9,925 bases of DNA from an uncultured Bacteroidota bacterium (GTDB taxonomy: Bacteria > Bacteroidota > Bacteroidia > Flavobacteriales > Flavobacteriaceae), in the NCBI GenBank assembly GCA_903879875.1, contig CAIRNC010000533.1, forward strand, positions 1 through 9,925, given 5' to 3'. Made by a program: the position numbers and the translations under genes. Of the stretch, positions 1 to 7,032 are shown one piece after another (positions within the stretch are counted from its first letter, which is position 1; every line of letters begins with the position of its first letter). Below the pieces are notes generated by a model, which had not been told where the DNA came from, did no database searches, and worked only from the letters and a program-made list of their open reading frames with translations.

Positions 1-107
1 ACTTAGCTAAATTAGGTGTTGAATTAGAAACTTTACGTGTGGATCAAGCGGATTATATTGGTGTTCCTGTTGAAGGGCCATTCAAACCAGAATATTACAG
101 ATATTAG
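1..107 (+). CDS. ahcY: Adenosylhomocysteinase, C-terminal end (partial)
   Basis: Only the last 34 codons are present; the gene begins left of the window and the frame reads from base 3. The tail contains the stretch DYIGVPVEGPFKPEYYRY, which is the hallmark C-terminus of S-adenosyl-L-homocysteine hydrolase. In that family the terminal lysine and tyrosine residues reach into the NAD site of the neighbouring subunit of the tetramer. The enzyme reversibly splits S-adenosylhomocysteine into adenosine and homocysteine, which keeps methyltransferases free of product inhibition and returns homocysteine to the methionine cycle. It is cytosolic. A hairpin terminator follows 27 nt after the stop, so the gene most likely ends its own transcript and is not co-transcribed with the aromatic-pathway gene downstream. 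Identification rests on this short but very characteristic tail. Confidence 0.9.
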   Translation, partial: LAKLGVELETLRVDQADYIGVPVEGPFKPEYYRY

Positions 108-136
108 ATTTTAGATTGCTGATTTCAGATTTAGAA
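104..136. repeat. Short AT-rich TTAGATT-type repeat
   Basis: The ahcY stop codon runs into an exact tandem of the 7-mer TTAGATT (104-110 and 111-117). A looser GATTTCAGATTTAG variant follows (121-134). Motifs of this style are, from memory, scattered between genes in many Flavobacterium genomes. Only one cluster is visible here, so dispersal cannot be shown from this window. It lies directly before the ahcY terminator and has no coding potential. Confidence 0.4.
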
Positions 137-158
137 CCCTTGCAGAAATGTGAGGGTT
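135..158 (+). terminator. Rho-independent terminator of ahcY
   Basis: AACCCTTGCA (135-144) pairs with TGTGAGGGTT (149-158), making a 10-bp stem with two G-T wobbles, capped by a GAAA tetraloop (145-148) of the stable GNRA class. The tract ATTTTTATTA follows on the + strand. Its place 27 nt after the ahcY stop fits termination of that gene. Confidence 0.75.
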
Positions 159-238
159 ATTTTTATTAAGTAAATTGTTGTTGCATTTTATCTTTTTAAG
201 ACGTTAATTTGAAAAGAGAAAAAGAGCAAAAAAAAGAG

Positions 239-246
239 TAGCTTTG
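239..246 (+). promoter_or_regulatory. Possible Bacteroidetes -7 box before the DAHP synthase gene
   Basis: TAGCTTTG matches the Bacteroidetes -7 consensus TAnnTTTG exactly. The nearest TTTG upstream (208-211) is 27 nt away, longer than the usual 17-23 nt, so the -33 element is poor. If used, transcription would start near 253, just before the ATG at 265, which argues for that ATG over the TTG/ATG pair at 244/247. A chance match in AT-rich DNA is possible. Confidence 0.3.
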
Positions 247-264
247 ATGCTTAATGACCTAATT

Positions 265-1368
265 ATGGAAAACAAGAAAGAAATGAGAAACTGGTTGAAC
301 AAATTTAATTTGGATCATCCATTTGTGATTGCAGGACCTTGTAGTGCTGAAACCGAAGAACAAGTGTTGAAAATTGCTCACGCCATAAAAGATTCTAAAG
401 TAAGCGTTTTTAGAGCTGGAATTTGGAAACCGAGAACACGTCCGGGAGGATTTGAAGGCGTTGGAGAAATTGGATTGAAATGGTTGAAAAAAGCCAAAGC
501 TGAAACTGGATTGCTTATGGCAACCGAAGTGGCAACAGCCGCTCATTGTAAATTAGCAATAGAAAATGACATCGATGTTTTATGGGTAGGTGCGCGTACC
601 ACTGCAAATCCATTTGCGGTTCAAGAAATTGCCGATACACTAAAAGGAACAGATAAAATTGTATTGATCAAAAATCCTGTAAACCCAGATATGGCTTTGT
701 GGTTGGGTGGCGTTGAACGCATGTATGCTGCTGGAATCAAGAATTTAGGAGTTATCCATAGAGGGTTTTCGACTTATGAAAAAACGAAATACAGAAACAT
801 CCCAGAATGGCAAATTCCAATTGAATTGCAAAATAGATTCCCTGATTTGCCGTTGATTATTGATCCATCACATATTACAGGAAACCGGAATATGATTCTT
901 GAAGTGACTCAAGAAGCTTTGGATTTGAATTATGACGGAATGATTATTGAAACCCATAACGACCCCAATAACGCTTGGAGTGATGCAGCTCAACAAGTGA
1001 CACCTGAAGCACTAAAACAAATCATAAAAGATTTAAAAATAAGAAAAGCAGATAGTGATGCCGATGAATTTACAAGTAAAATGACCAAGCTGAGAGCCAA
1101 TATTGATGTTTTGGATGCCAATTTATTAGAGCTTTTGGGCAAACGAATGAAAATTGCTGAAGAAATTGGTCAAGTAAAAAAAGATGCTAACGTTGCGGTA
1201 CTTCAAAATAATCGTTGGAATGAAATTCTCGAAAAAATGATTCTTGATGGCGGAAGTAAAGGATTGACAGAAGAATTTATTTTAAGATTATTCAAAGCCA
1301 TTCATCAAGAAAGCATTAGTCATCAAGAAAAAATATTAAATTCAGATACTATACTTAAAAGAGAATAG
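265..1368 (+). CDS. Bifunctional DAHP synthase (type I-beta) / chorismate mutase (AroQ)
   Basis: The first domain condenses phosphoenolpyruvate with erythrose 4-phosphate to DAHP, the entry to the shikimate pathway; the second turns chorismate into prephenate. Numbering from the ATG at 265 (367 aa), the DAHP synthase barrel spans about 10-260. It shows GPCSAE (24-29), KPRTRPGGFEG (55-65, substrate loop), IHRGFS (164-169), IDPSH (199-203) and an ETH...AWSDAAQ block. C26, H203, E229 and D240 fall at the spacing of the family's metal ligands. The AroQ domain (about 270-360) keeps R277, R294, K305, R317 and Q354 at the spacing of the E. coli mutase active site. The same fusion order is known in Prevotella and Porphyromonas, where the mutase domain also mediates feedback control by prephenate. 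An in-frame TTG at 244 or ATG at 247 would add seven or six residues. ATG 265 is preferred because remembered homologues begin MENKKEMRNW. No pheA or tyrA neighbour is visible. Confidence 0.93.
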   Translation: MENKKEMRNWLNKFNLDHPFVIAGPCSAETEEQVLKIAHAIKDSKVSVFRAGIWKPRTRPGGFEGVGEIGLKWLKKAKAETGLLMATEVATAAHCKLAIENDIDVLWVGARTTANPFAVQEIADTLKGTDKIVLIKNPVNPDMALWLGGVERMYAAGIKNLGVIHRGFSTYEKTKYRNIPEWQIPIELQNRFPDLPLIIDPSHITGNRNMILEVTQEALDLNYDGMIIETHNDPNNAWSDAAQQVTPEALKQIIKDLKIRKADSDADEFTSKMTKLRANIDVLDANLLELLGKRMKIAEEIGQVKKDANVAVLQNNRWNEILEKMILDGGSKGLTEEFILRLFKAIHQESISHQEKILNSDTILKRE

Positions 1369-1468
1369 GCTTGATATTAAAAATTTCATCATTCCTTTTT
1401 CGATAATTTTAAAAGCAGAACATTCCTTTTGCCAAAATAGTAACAGATATTTTAAGAATGTAAATTAC

Positions 1469-1520
1469 TATTTAAACAAAAAAAATCCCGAAATATTTCG
1501 GGATTTTTTTTGTTTAAATA
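1469..1520. terminator. Bidirectional terminator, perfect 52-nt palindrome
   Basis: The two 26-nt halves are exactly complementary (centre between 1494 and 1495). The core CCCGAAATATTTCGGG is flanked by an A8 tract on the left and a T8 tract on the right, so either strand gives a GC-rich hairpin followed by a U run. It lies 100 nt after the DAHP synthase stop and 10 nt beyond the stop of the oppositely oriented PPIase gene, so it can end both converging transcripts. Confidence 0.92.
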
Positions 1521-1530
1521 AAGCTTAGTC

Positions 1531-3624
1531 TTAATAAAACAAAGCTCTGTTATCATCAATTTTAGCATCGAATTTTAAAGCTCCAATAACTCTACCTGAA
1601 GCTGATGCGTTTTGTGATTTTAATTTACTTACATAATCAGTATAAACTTTTATAGCTGGTGCTTTAATTACGTTTTTAGTTTTCACTACATAAACTCCAT
1701 AAACGCCTTCAATTGGAGAAGATAATTTGTTTCCTATTGAGAAAGCAGTTCCAACTACTTTTTGTTCTTGTCCTGCACCTGGTAAAACAGCATTTTCTAT
1801 TGTAATATCAGCAGCTGTTTGTACAGTTGTAGCATTTGCTTTTGCGATTGCTTCAAGAGTGGCACCAGTCATTTTTGCACTGATTTTTTCTGCTTTTTTC
1901 TTGTTTTTCAAAATAGGCTCTACCATTGGTCTAGCATCAGCAACTGCTTGTAAACCTTCCTCATTTTGAGCTTTAAGTTTTACAATTACGTTTCCAATGT
2001 TCAACACTTCAAAACGTTTTACGTCACCAATATTGGTTTTTTTATCAAAAGCCCATTTTACAATTTGTCTTTGGTTTCCAATTGATCCAACTGACTCATC
2101 CATAGCTTTTACTTTAATAGCTGGATTTAAAGTCAATTTGCTGTCTTTTGCCAATTTTGCAAAATCTTTTTCAGTAGTAGCATCCATTTCAAATTTCACC
2201 GCTTTTGTGAAAATTTTATCTGTAGTCGCTTCTGATGGTTCAATTTTTCTTGCAATTGTAGCCAATCTTACTGCATCTTGTTTGTCCGTTACATTAATGA
2301 TATGGTAACCAAATTCCGTTTCAACCATACCGATTTTACCAATTGGGTTGTTGAAAACAAAATCATTGAATTTTGGAGTCATTTGCCCTTTAGAAAAATA
2401 ACCTAAATCACCTCCACGTTGTGCTGAAGAATCATCGGAGTTAGTCAAAGCCAACATCATAAAACTAGAAGGATTTGCTGTAACTTGAGCCAATAACATA
2501 TCTGCTTTAGCTTTAGCTTGCTCTTTCGTTCTTTTTTCTTTTTTATTAGGCACTTGTGTTCCTTCCCAACTGATTAATATATGGCTTGCTTTTGCATTTG
2601 CACCAGCTTGTCTTCCTAATGCTTTAGAAACTGCATAATATCCATTAAACATATAAGGCCCATAAATTTCACCTGCTGGTAAATTAAATAATTTTTCAGC
2701 GTGCTCTGCTGGCATATCTTTTTTGGCTACATAAGTAGAATCATAAGGAATGTCAGAATTAGCATTTACATATTCCGCAATATTAGTTGCTGATTTGAAA
2801 CCTTGTAAAGTATCATTTTTACCAGTTTCTTTATTGTAAACAACACTTCCTGAAAGTGCAGAGTTGATAGCATTTTTAACTTCGGCTTCATCTTCTGGAG
2901 AAGCTTTGTCTTCAATAGTTACAAATTCTATTTCACGATTAGCGTCAGCTTTGTATTTTTTTTCATTTTTTTTCATGAAAGCTACAATTTCTTCATCAGT
3001 AACTTTTACATCGCTGTCTTTTATAGATGAAAACGGAACGGCTACAAAGTCAAAATTCACTTTATTGCTTTCCATTTCATATTTTAATTTGGCTTCGCTA
3101 GTTGTAGTATAAACAGCTGCTTTTACCAAACTATTGTATATTTGATATTTTGCATTCAATTCAGCGTCTTTTTCTCTGTCTTTCAACATTTGCGCTTGCG
3201 CAGGATTGGTTTTAAAGAAATCTCTAAATTTTGCGATATCAAATTGTTTTGCAGCATTTTGAAACATTGGATTTTGACCAATATCTTGGCTTTGTTTTAA
3301 AACTTCAATAATTTGTTTTTCACCAACAGTAATACCTAATTTTTCGAATTCAGTTTTCAATAAAGCTACTGAAACTTCTTGATCCCAAACTCTACTTACG
3401 GCTTGAGATGCTGTAGTACCTTGACCACTTTTTTCAACATTATCGACTTTAATTCTAAAATCTTCGAATGAAATGTCGGTTCCATTTACATTTCCAATAT
3501 TTCTTGAAGATTGATTGAATAGGTTACTATGAACCAAATCTCCGATGATAAATGCGAATAAACAAAAGCCTATTACGAGTATTGCTAGAAACGAACGTTG
3601 TCTAATTTTTGATAAAATTGCCAT
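1531..3624 (-). CDS. Membrane-anchored parvulin-type peptidylprolyl isomerase (PpiD/SurA-like)
   Basis: This 697-aa protein is a periplasmic folding chaperone and prolyl isomerase expected to help outer membrane and secreted proteins fold. A short basic N-terminus (KIRQR) precedes one membrane helix (about 12-30), and the rest should face the periplasm, as in PpiD. Residues about 35-190 resemble the helical SurA/PpiD N-terminal chaperone region. A canonical rotamase domain spans about 343-450. It shows ASHILI (H348), GGDLGYF (404-410), GQMTPKFNDFVF (413-424) and FGYHIINV (H441). H348, D398 and H441 sit where Pin1-type parvulins have His, Cys and His. Residues about 231-337 look like a second, degenerate parvulin unit (AGEIYGPYMFNGYYAVSK near its end). 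The gene is the last of the - strand row. The 108-nt gap in front holds TATTTTCG on the - strand (3652-3659), one mismatch from a -7 box but without a -33 partner, so its own promoter is uncertain. Confidence 0.88.
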   Translation of the reverse strand: MAILSKIRQRSFLAILVIGFCLFAFIIGDLVHSNLFNQSSRNIGNVNGTDISFEDFRIKVDNVEKSGQGTTASQAVSRVWDQEVSVALLKTEFEKLGITVGEKQIIEVLKQSQDIGQNPMFQNAAKQFDIAKFRDFFKTNPAQAQMLKDREKDAELNAKYQIYNSLVKAAVYTTTSEAKLKYEMESNKVNFDFVAVPFSSIKDSDVKVTDEEIVAFMKKNEKKYKADANREIEFVTIEDKASPEDEAEVKNAINSALSGSVVYNKETGKNDTLQGFKSATNIAEYVNANSDIPYDSTYVAKKDMPAEHAEKLFNLPAGEIYGPYMFNGYYAVSKALGRQAGANAKASHILISWEGTQVPNKKEKRTKEQAKAKADMLLAQVTANPSSFMMLALTNSDDSSAQRGGDLGYFSKGQMTPKFNDFVFNNPIGKIGMVETEFGYHIINVTDKQDAVRLATIARKIEPSEATTDKIFTKAVKFEMDATTEKDFAKLAKDSKLTLNPAIKVKAMDESVGSIGNQRQIVKWAFDKKTNIGDVKRFEVLNIGNVIVKLKAQNEEGLQAVADARPMVEPILKNKKKAEKISAKMTGATLEAIAKANATTVQTAADITIENAVLPGAGQEQKVVGTAFSIGNKLSSPIEGVYGVYVVKTKNVIKAPAIKVYTDYVSKLKSQNASASGRVIGALKFDAKIDDNRALFY

Positions 3625-3732
3625 TTTTATTTTTGTTAATTTTTAATTCAGTGTGCGAAAATACAATTATCTATTTAATTATTATAGTTGTGTTACACTA
3701 TTTTACAAGAAAATTGATTTTTTTTTTAAAAG

Positions 3733-4992
3733 TTACTCTTTTATTGTCATTTTTACTAATTCAATTTTTTTATTTGTAGCTTCTTCAATTACAAAATGGA
3801 CGTTTTCAATTTGAATTTTGTCTCCTTTTTGAGGGATTTCATTTGTAAAATTTACTATGTAACCTCCAAGCGTGGTATACGATTCGCTTTCAGGAATATT
3901 GAGTTTATAAACTTGATTGATATATTCTACATCCAAGCGTGTCGAAAATAGATACGCTCCAGGTTCTAATTCTTGTTCTATTAATTGTTCGTCTGAATCG
4001 TGTTCGTCTTCAATTTCGCCAAAAAGCTCTTCAACAATGTCTTCAATGGTAATCATTCCCGAAGTTCCACCATATTCGTCAAGAACAACGGCTACGCTTT
4101 TTCGTTTTTTGGTAAGCAAATCCATAGCGTCTTTTATCAGAATTGTTTCTGGAACAAACTCCACAGGAATCATTATGGTCTTGATGGATTTTGGTTTTTT
4201 GAAAAGTTCAAACGAATGTACATAACCAACGATGTCGTCAATTGAATTTTGAAACACTAAAATTTTAGAATATCCTGTTTCTATAAAAAGTTTTTTCAAT
4301 TCTTCTATCGAACCATGCATTTCGATAGCTGAAATTTCCGTTCTCGGATTCATAATTTCTCGAGCTTTTACACCCGAAAACTCTAAGGCATTTTGAAACA
4401 TTAGTATCTCCGAATCTACCTCTTCGTGGTTTTCGACCGCGTTCATTTGTTCTGTAATATAATTGCCCAGTTCAATTTTGCTAAAAAACAATTGCTCTTC
4501 ATCGCCATCGGTATGGAACAATTTTCTCAGAATTATATCGGAAATCCATATAATAAATGTAGAAATAAAATAGAAAATTTGATAAAACACAAAAGCAGGA
4601 ACGGCTAGAATTTTAATTAAACTATTAGCATATATCTGAAAGAAAACTTTTGGCAGAAACTCAGAAGTAATTAATATTAATAAGGTTGAAAGTAAGGTTT
4701 GTAATAATAAGGAAGAAAAATGAGAAAGATGAATTGGAAAAGTTTCAATCCAACGCATCAACAAATCGCCCATAAAAAAACCATAAATGACCAACGAAAC
4801 ATTATTGCCAATAAGCATTGCGGCAATAAATTTGGAGGGCTTTTCAGTGAGGCGAGTCAATATCTTAGAACTGAATGTGTCTTGCATTTTTTCAATTCCA
4901 AGATATACTTTGTTAGATGAAATAAAAGCAATTTCCATTCCTGAAAAAAACGCGGATAAAATCAGACAAAGAATAATAACACTAATTTCCAT
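3733..4992 (-). CDS. CNNM/CBS-pair/CorC_HlyC membrane protein (hemolysin family)
   Basis: The 419-aa protein has the standard architecture of this family. An N-terminal CNNM transmembrane domain (about 1-160) carries SAFFSGMEIAF (13-23) and hydrophobic helices near 1-25, 55-78, 92-112 and 125-155. A CBS pair follows (about 206-325), containing REIMNPR (211-217) and the signature VVLDEYGGTSGMITIEDIVE (302-321). A CorC_HlyC domain ends it (about 340-415, with YTTLGGYIV at 372-380). Characterised relatives (bacterial CorC, MpfA, eukaryotic CNNMs) export Mg2+ or support magnesium and cobalt tolerance, with CBS domains sensing ATP-Mg. The 'hemolysin' label is historical. The Flavobacterium gliding protein GldE belongs to the same superfamily, but no gldD or ssb neighbour is seen, so a general CorC-like role is preferred. 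The start lies 2 nt past the stop of the upstream small gene, so the two are almost certainly co-transcribed. Function in this organism is inferred. Confidence 0.9.
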   Translation of the reverse strand: MEISVIILCLILSAFFSGMEIAFISSNKVYLGIEKMQDTFSSKILTRLTEKPSKFIAAMLIGNNVSLVIYGFFMGDLLMRWIETFPIHLSHFSSLLLQTLLSTLLILITSEFLPKVFFQIYANSLIKILAVPAFVFYQIFYFISTFIIWISDIILRKLFHTDGDEEQLFFSKIELGNYITEQMNAVENHEEVDSEILMFQNALEFSGVKAREIMNPRTEISAIEMHGSIEELKKLFIETGYSKILVFQNSIDDIVGYVHSFELFKKPKSIKTIMIPVEFVPETILIKDAMDLLTKKRKSVAVVLDEYGGTSGMITIEDIVEELFGEIEDEHDSDEQLIEQELEPGAYLFSTRLDVEYINQVYKLNIPESESYTTLGGYIVNFTNEIPQKGDKIQIENVHFVIEEATNKKIELVKMTIKE

Positions 4993-4994
4993 GA

Positions 4995-5189
4995 TTACTT
5001 TTTATTATAATAATCTTCCATTCGCTTTGAATATTTGCGACGAAAAAAGAACATAAATACTGCAGCAGTAGCTATTAGAAAACTCAACCAAGTATGTGCT
5101 TCGTTGGATTGTAATCCGATAATGCCATCGTAAATAAAATAGAGTGCAAAAAACAAGTAGATATAATAAACGTTTTTTAAAATTTTCAT
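4995..5189 (-). CDS. Small two-helix membrane protein, unknown function
   Basis: I do not recognise a named family. The 64-aa product begins MKILKNVYYIYLFFALYFIY and has two hydrophobic segments (about 7-26 and 34-50) joined by a short polar link (LQSNEAHTW). It ends in a strongly basic, polar tail (FRRKYSKRMEDYYNKK). By the positive-inside rule both ends would face the cytoplasm. The case for a real gene is positional: it fits between lptC (8 nt after the lptC stop) and the CNNM/CBS gene (2 nt before its start), on the same strand and with no room for another gene. An overlapping 69-codon frame (5005-5214) begins inside lptC and has a less plausible composition. It may be a small subunit or accessory of the CNNM protein or of the envelope machinery, but nothing in the sequence shows which. 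Confidence 0.75.
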   Translation of the reverse strand: MKILKNVYYIYLFFALYFIYDGIIGLQSNEAHTWLSFLIATAAVFMFFFRRKYSKRMEDYYNKK

Positions 5190-5197
5190 AATGAATA

Positions 5198-5755
5198 TTA
5201 TTTTTCTTGGTCAATAATGCCGCTTACTTTTTGATAATTGATAATTTTAAAATCTTTATCAAAGTCAACGCCTTCGCCACTGGTAACTCCTTTTTTTGGA
5301 TCGGTTAATTTAAAGTATTTTTCGGTATAAAACCACTCATTTTTTTGGTCGTAATACAATTGCTCCGTTTCTAAAAATTGTCCGTGTTCCGAAGTGATTT
5401 TGACATTCCCTCTTAAATCGATAATATCAGTGGGTTTATAGGAAACCGCATAATTGGATTTGATAAAAGTTCTAGAGAAATTGTTGTCAAATAAAGTTAC
5501 GTCAACTCCTTTTGGAAATTCGGTGAACGGAAATTCTACGGATGAAAAATCGAGCATTTTAGAACTAACCAAAACCGCTTTAATCTTCCCTGAATCGGTA
5601 TATTTTAAGGTTAATGAATCAGCTTCACCAGATGGAGCAAATTCAGATAAGGTACTTTTTTGAACTTCTTTAAAATTACTTTCACATCCGAAAAGCACAG
5701 CTAAAACAAAAGTTATGGCAACGTATGAACTCGCTTTCTTTTTATTTGATGTCAT
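5198..5755 (-). CDS. lptC: LPS export system protein LptC (lipoprotein form)
   Basis: LptC links the inner-membrane LptB2FG transporter to the periplasmic LptA bridge and takes part in carrying lipopolysaccharide to the outer membrane. The 185-aa product is close to the family's usual length (about 190 aa). It starts with a lysine-rich N-terminus and a hydrophobic stretch ending in the lipobox LFGC (C24), so it is predicted to be lipid-anchored, whereas E. coli LptC uses a membrane helix. The remainder reads as a beta-rich LptA/LptC-like fold. It includes VDVTLFDNNF, an IDLRGNVKITSEHGQFLETE segment (114-133) with the alternating pattern of this fold, and GVTSGEGVDFDKDFKIINY near the end. It lies 38 nt downstream of the outer membrane protein gene and 8 nt before the small membrane protein gene. 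Assignment is by pattern and gene context. Confidence 0.85.
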   Translation of the reverse strand: MTSNKKKASSYVAITFVLAVLFGCESNFKEVQKSTLSEFAPSGEADSLTLKYTDSGKIKAVLVSSKMLDFSSVEFPFTEFPKGVDVTLFDNNFSRTFIKSNYAVSYKPTDIIDLRGNVKITSEHGQFLETEQLYYDQKNEWFYTEKYFKLTDPKKGVTSGEGVDFDKDFKIINYQKVSGIIDQEK

Positions 5756-5793
5756 AGTAACAATTTAGATTATACTTAAAATTTATTTAAAGC

Positions 5794-7032
5794 TTAATCA
5801 TATTTTCTTTTAACAAACCATCGGTCGCTTAAAGACAAACTCAATGAAAAATTAAGGTAATTTTCTTCTACTAAATTAGCGGCTTTGGTTCCTCTTTTGC
5901 CATATTCAACACCAAAATTGATGTTGGAGAATCGACCACCAGCAGGCATCCCAATTCCAAAAGTAAAAGCCATATCATTAACAGATTTGTTACCTATAAC
6001 CAAACCGGTATTTTCATATCGAAAACCGCCACGATAAGTTACTCTTTCAAAATAACTTGTAAACGAGTTGTATTTTGGAATAAAATAACCTCCAACAGCA
6101 ATTCTATTGCCGTTTTCAAAAGAGCCTTTTGTGATGTCAGCAAATCGATTTTCAAATCCATTGGTTTTTGTCATCGTATATTCAGCGCCAATCAACCATT
6201 TTTTATTTTCCCCAAAACCGCCACCAATGGTAATTTTTGAAGGAAGTTTCATGTTCGTGTCTGCTAAAACTGTTGGCTGTCCTTCATCAACTACAATGGG
6301 ACTTCCTAAAGCAGAGAAACGAATGGTTGCAATACTTCTAGTATTTGTAACGCTCAAATTGCTTTCAGGTGTAAACAATACGCTTCCAAACACATTGAGT
6401 TTATTTTTAAGTTTTGTGTCATACATTAAACCAATATTAGCATTGAATCCAGTGATATTAGAGGTGTTTAGTTCACGTGTACCGTATTGAACGGTTGATA
6501 GACCAGAATTAATTTCGGTGATTATTTGTCCAAAATAATAATTTGCATCCAATCCAATGCTTAATTTCGAGTTGATTTTATAAGAAAAGCCAACAAATCC
6601 TCTATTGACCCCTCCCGTTCCAGTATAGTATCTTGTTTGTTCTACATTTTGGATTTTATATCCAACAGAAGAATAGGGTATTAATCCAAATGCAGCGCCT
6701 AATTTTCCCATCGGAAGTCCCAATGCTAGATAGTCTAAGGTAGTTCTTCTCGCTTTTTCTTCTTGAGTATTGGTGTTCAAATGCGTGGTGTTGTAGGTGC
6801 CTCCAATAGTAAAAGTTGCCATTCTTAAATTCGAATACGATGCTGGATTTTGTAAATTGAGGTGAATACTGTCTGGAATTGAAGTAACGCCTCCCATAGA
6901 ACGGGTATCGACAGTTCCTTTAAATTTTACTTCACCAATTCCGTAATACGAATAGGGTGACGAAGAACCTTCTTGAGCTAGTATTCCTAAAGTGAAAAGC
7001 AAACAAAAGCTTACTATGAAATTTTTAATCAT
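5794..7032 (-). CDS. Outer membrane beta-barrel protein, FadL/PorV-like
   Basis: The 412-aa product has a clear signal peptide (MIKNFIVSFCLLFTLGILA, likely cleaved before QEG). The mature N-terminus contains RSMGGVTSIPDSIHLNLQNPASYS (44-67). This matches the '-MGG...-D-...-NPA-' layout at the start of FadL/OmpP1 and PorV-type barrels. The rest alternates hydrophobic and polar residues with many glycines and aromatics, as in transmembrane beta strands, and ends in a strand-like SLSLSLSDRWFVKRKYD. The cargo or partner is not evident. FadL-type proteins move hydrophobic compounds, whereas PorV assists type IX secretion. Its ATG overlaps the last 8 nt of coaX, which implies translational coupling, and lptC follows after 38 nt. 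The neighbours suggest a link with outer membrane construction, but I cannot name a specific function. Confidence 0.8.
   Translation of the reverse strand: MIKNFIVSFCLLFTLGILAQEGSSSPYSYYGIGEVKFKGTVDTRSMGGVTSIPDSIHLNLQNPASYSNLRMATFTIGGTYNTTHLNTNTQEEKARRTTLDYLALGLPMGKLGAAFGLIPYSSVGYKIQNVEQTRYYTGTGGVNRGFVGFSYKINSKLSIGLDANYYFGQIITEINSGLSTVQYGTRELNTSNITGFNANIGLMYDTKLKNKLNVFGSVLFTPESNLSVTNTRSIATIRFSALGSPIVVDEGQPTVLADTNMKLPSKITIGGGFGENKKWLIGAEYTMTKTNGFENRFADITKGSFENGNRIAVGGYFIPKYNSFTSYFERVTYRGGFRYENTGLVIGNKSVNDMAFTFGIGMPAGGRFSNINFGVEYGKRGTKAANLVEENYLNFSLSLSLSDRWFVKRKYD

Noticed and set aside
1390..1430. Direct repeat CATTCCTTTT at 1390-1399 and 1421-1430, spaced 31 nt
   Set aside because: The repeat is only 10 bp in AT-rich intergenic DNA with no linked feature, so chance is a sufficient explanation.
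1727..3112. Long open frames on the + strand opposite the PPIase gene
   Set aside because: They lie antisense to a well-supported gene, show low-complexity Ser/Phe/Ala composition expected from reversed AT-rich coding DNA, and have no recognisable motif.
3733..4992. Identity as the gliding motility protein GldE
   Set aside because: GldE has the same architecture, but the expected gldD and ssb neighbours are missing. The coaX/lptC context fits a general CorC-like member better.
3917..5056. Several + strand open frames opposite the CNNM/CBS gene
   Set aside because: They are antisense to a gene with full domain structure, and none has a signature or plausible context.
5005..5214. 69-codon - strand frame overlapping the 64-aa membrane protein and the end of lptC
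   Set aside because: It begins inside lptC and has a disordered mix of residues, while the alternative frame gives two clean membrane segments and fits the gap exactly.
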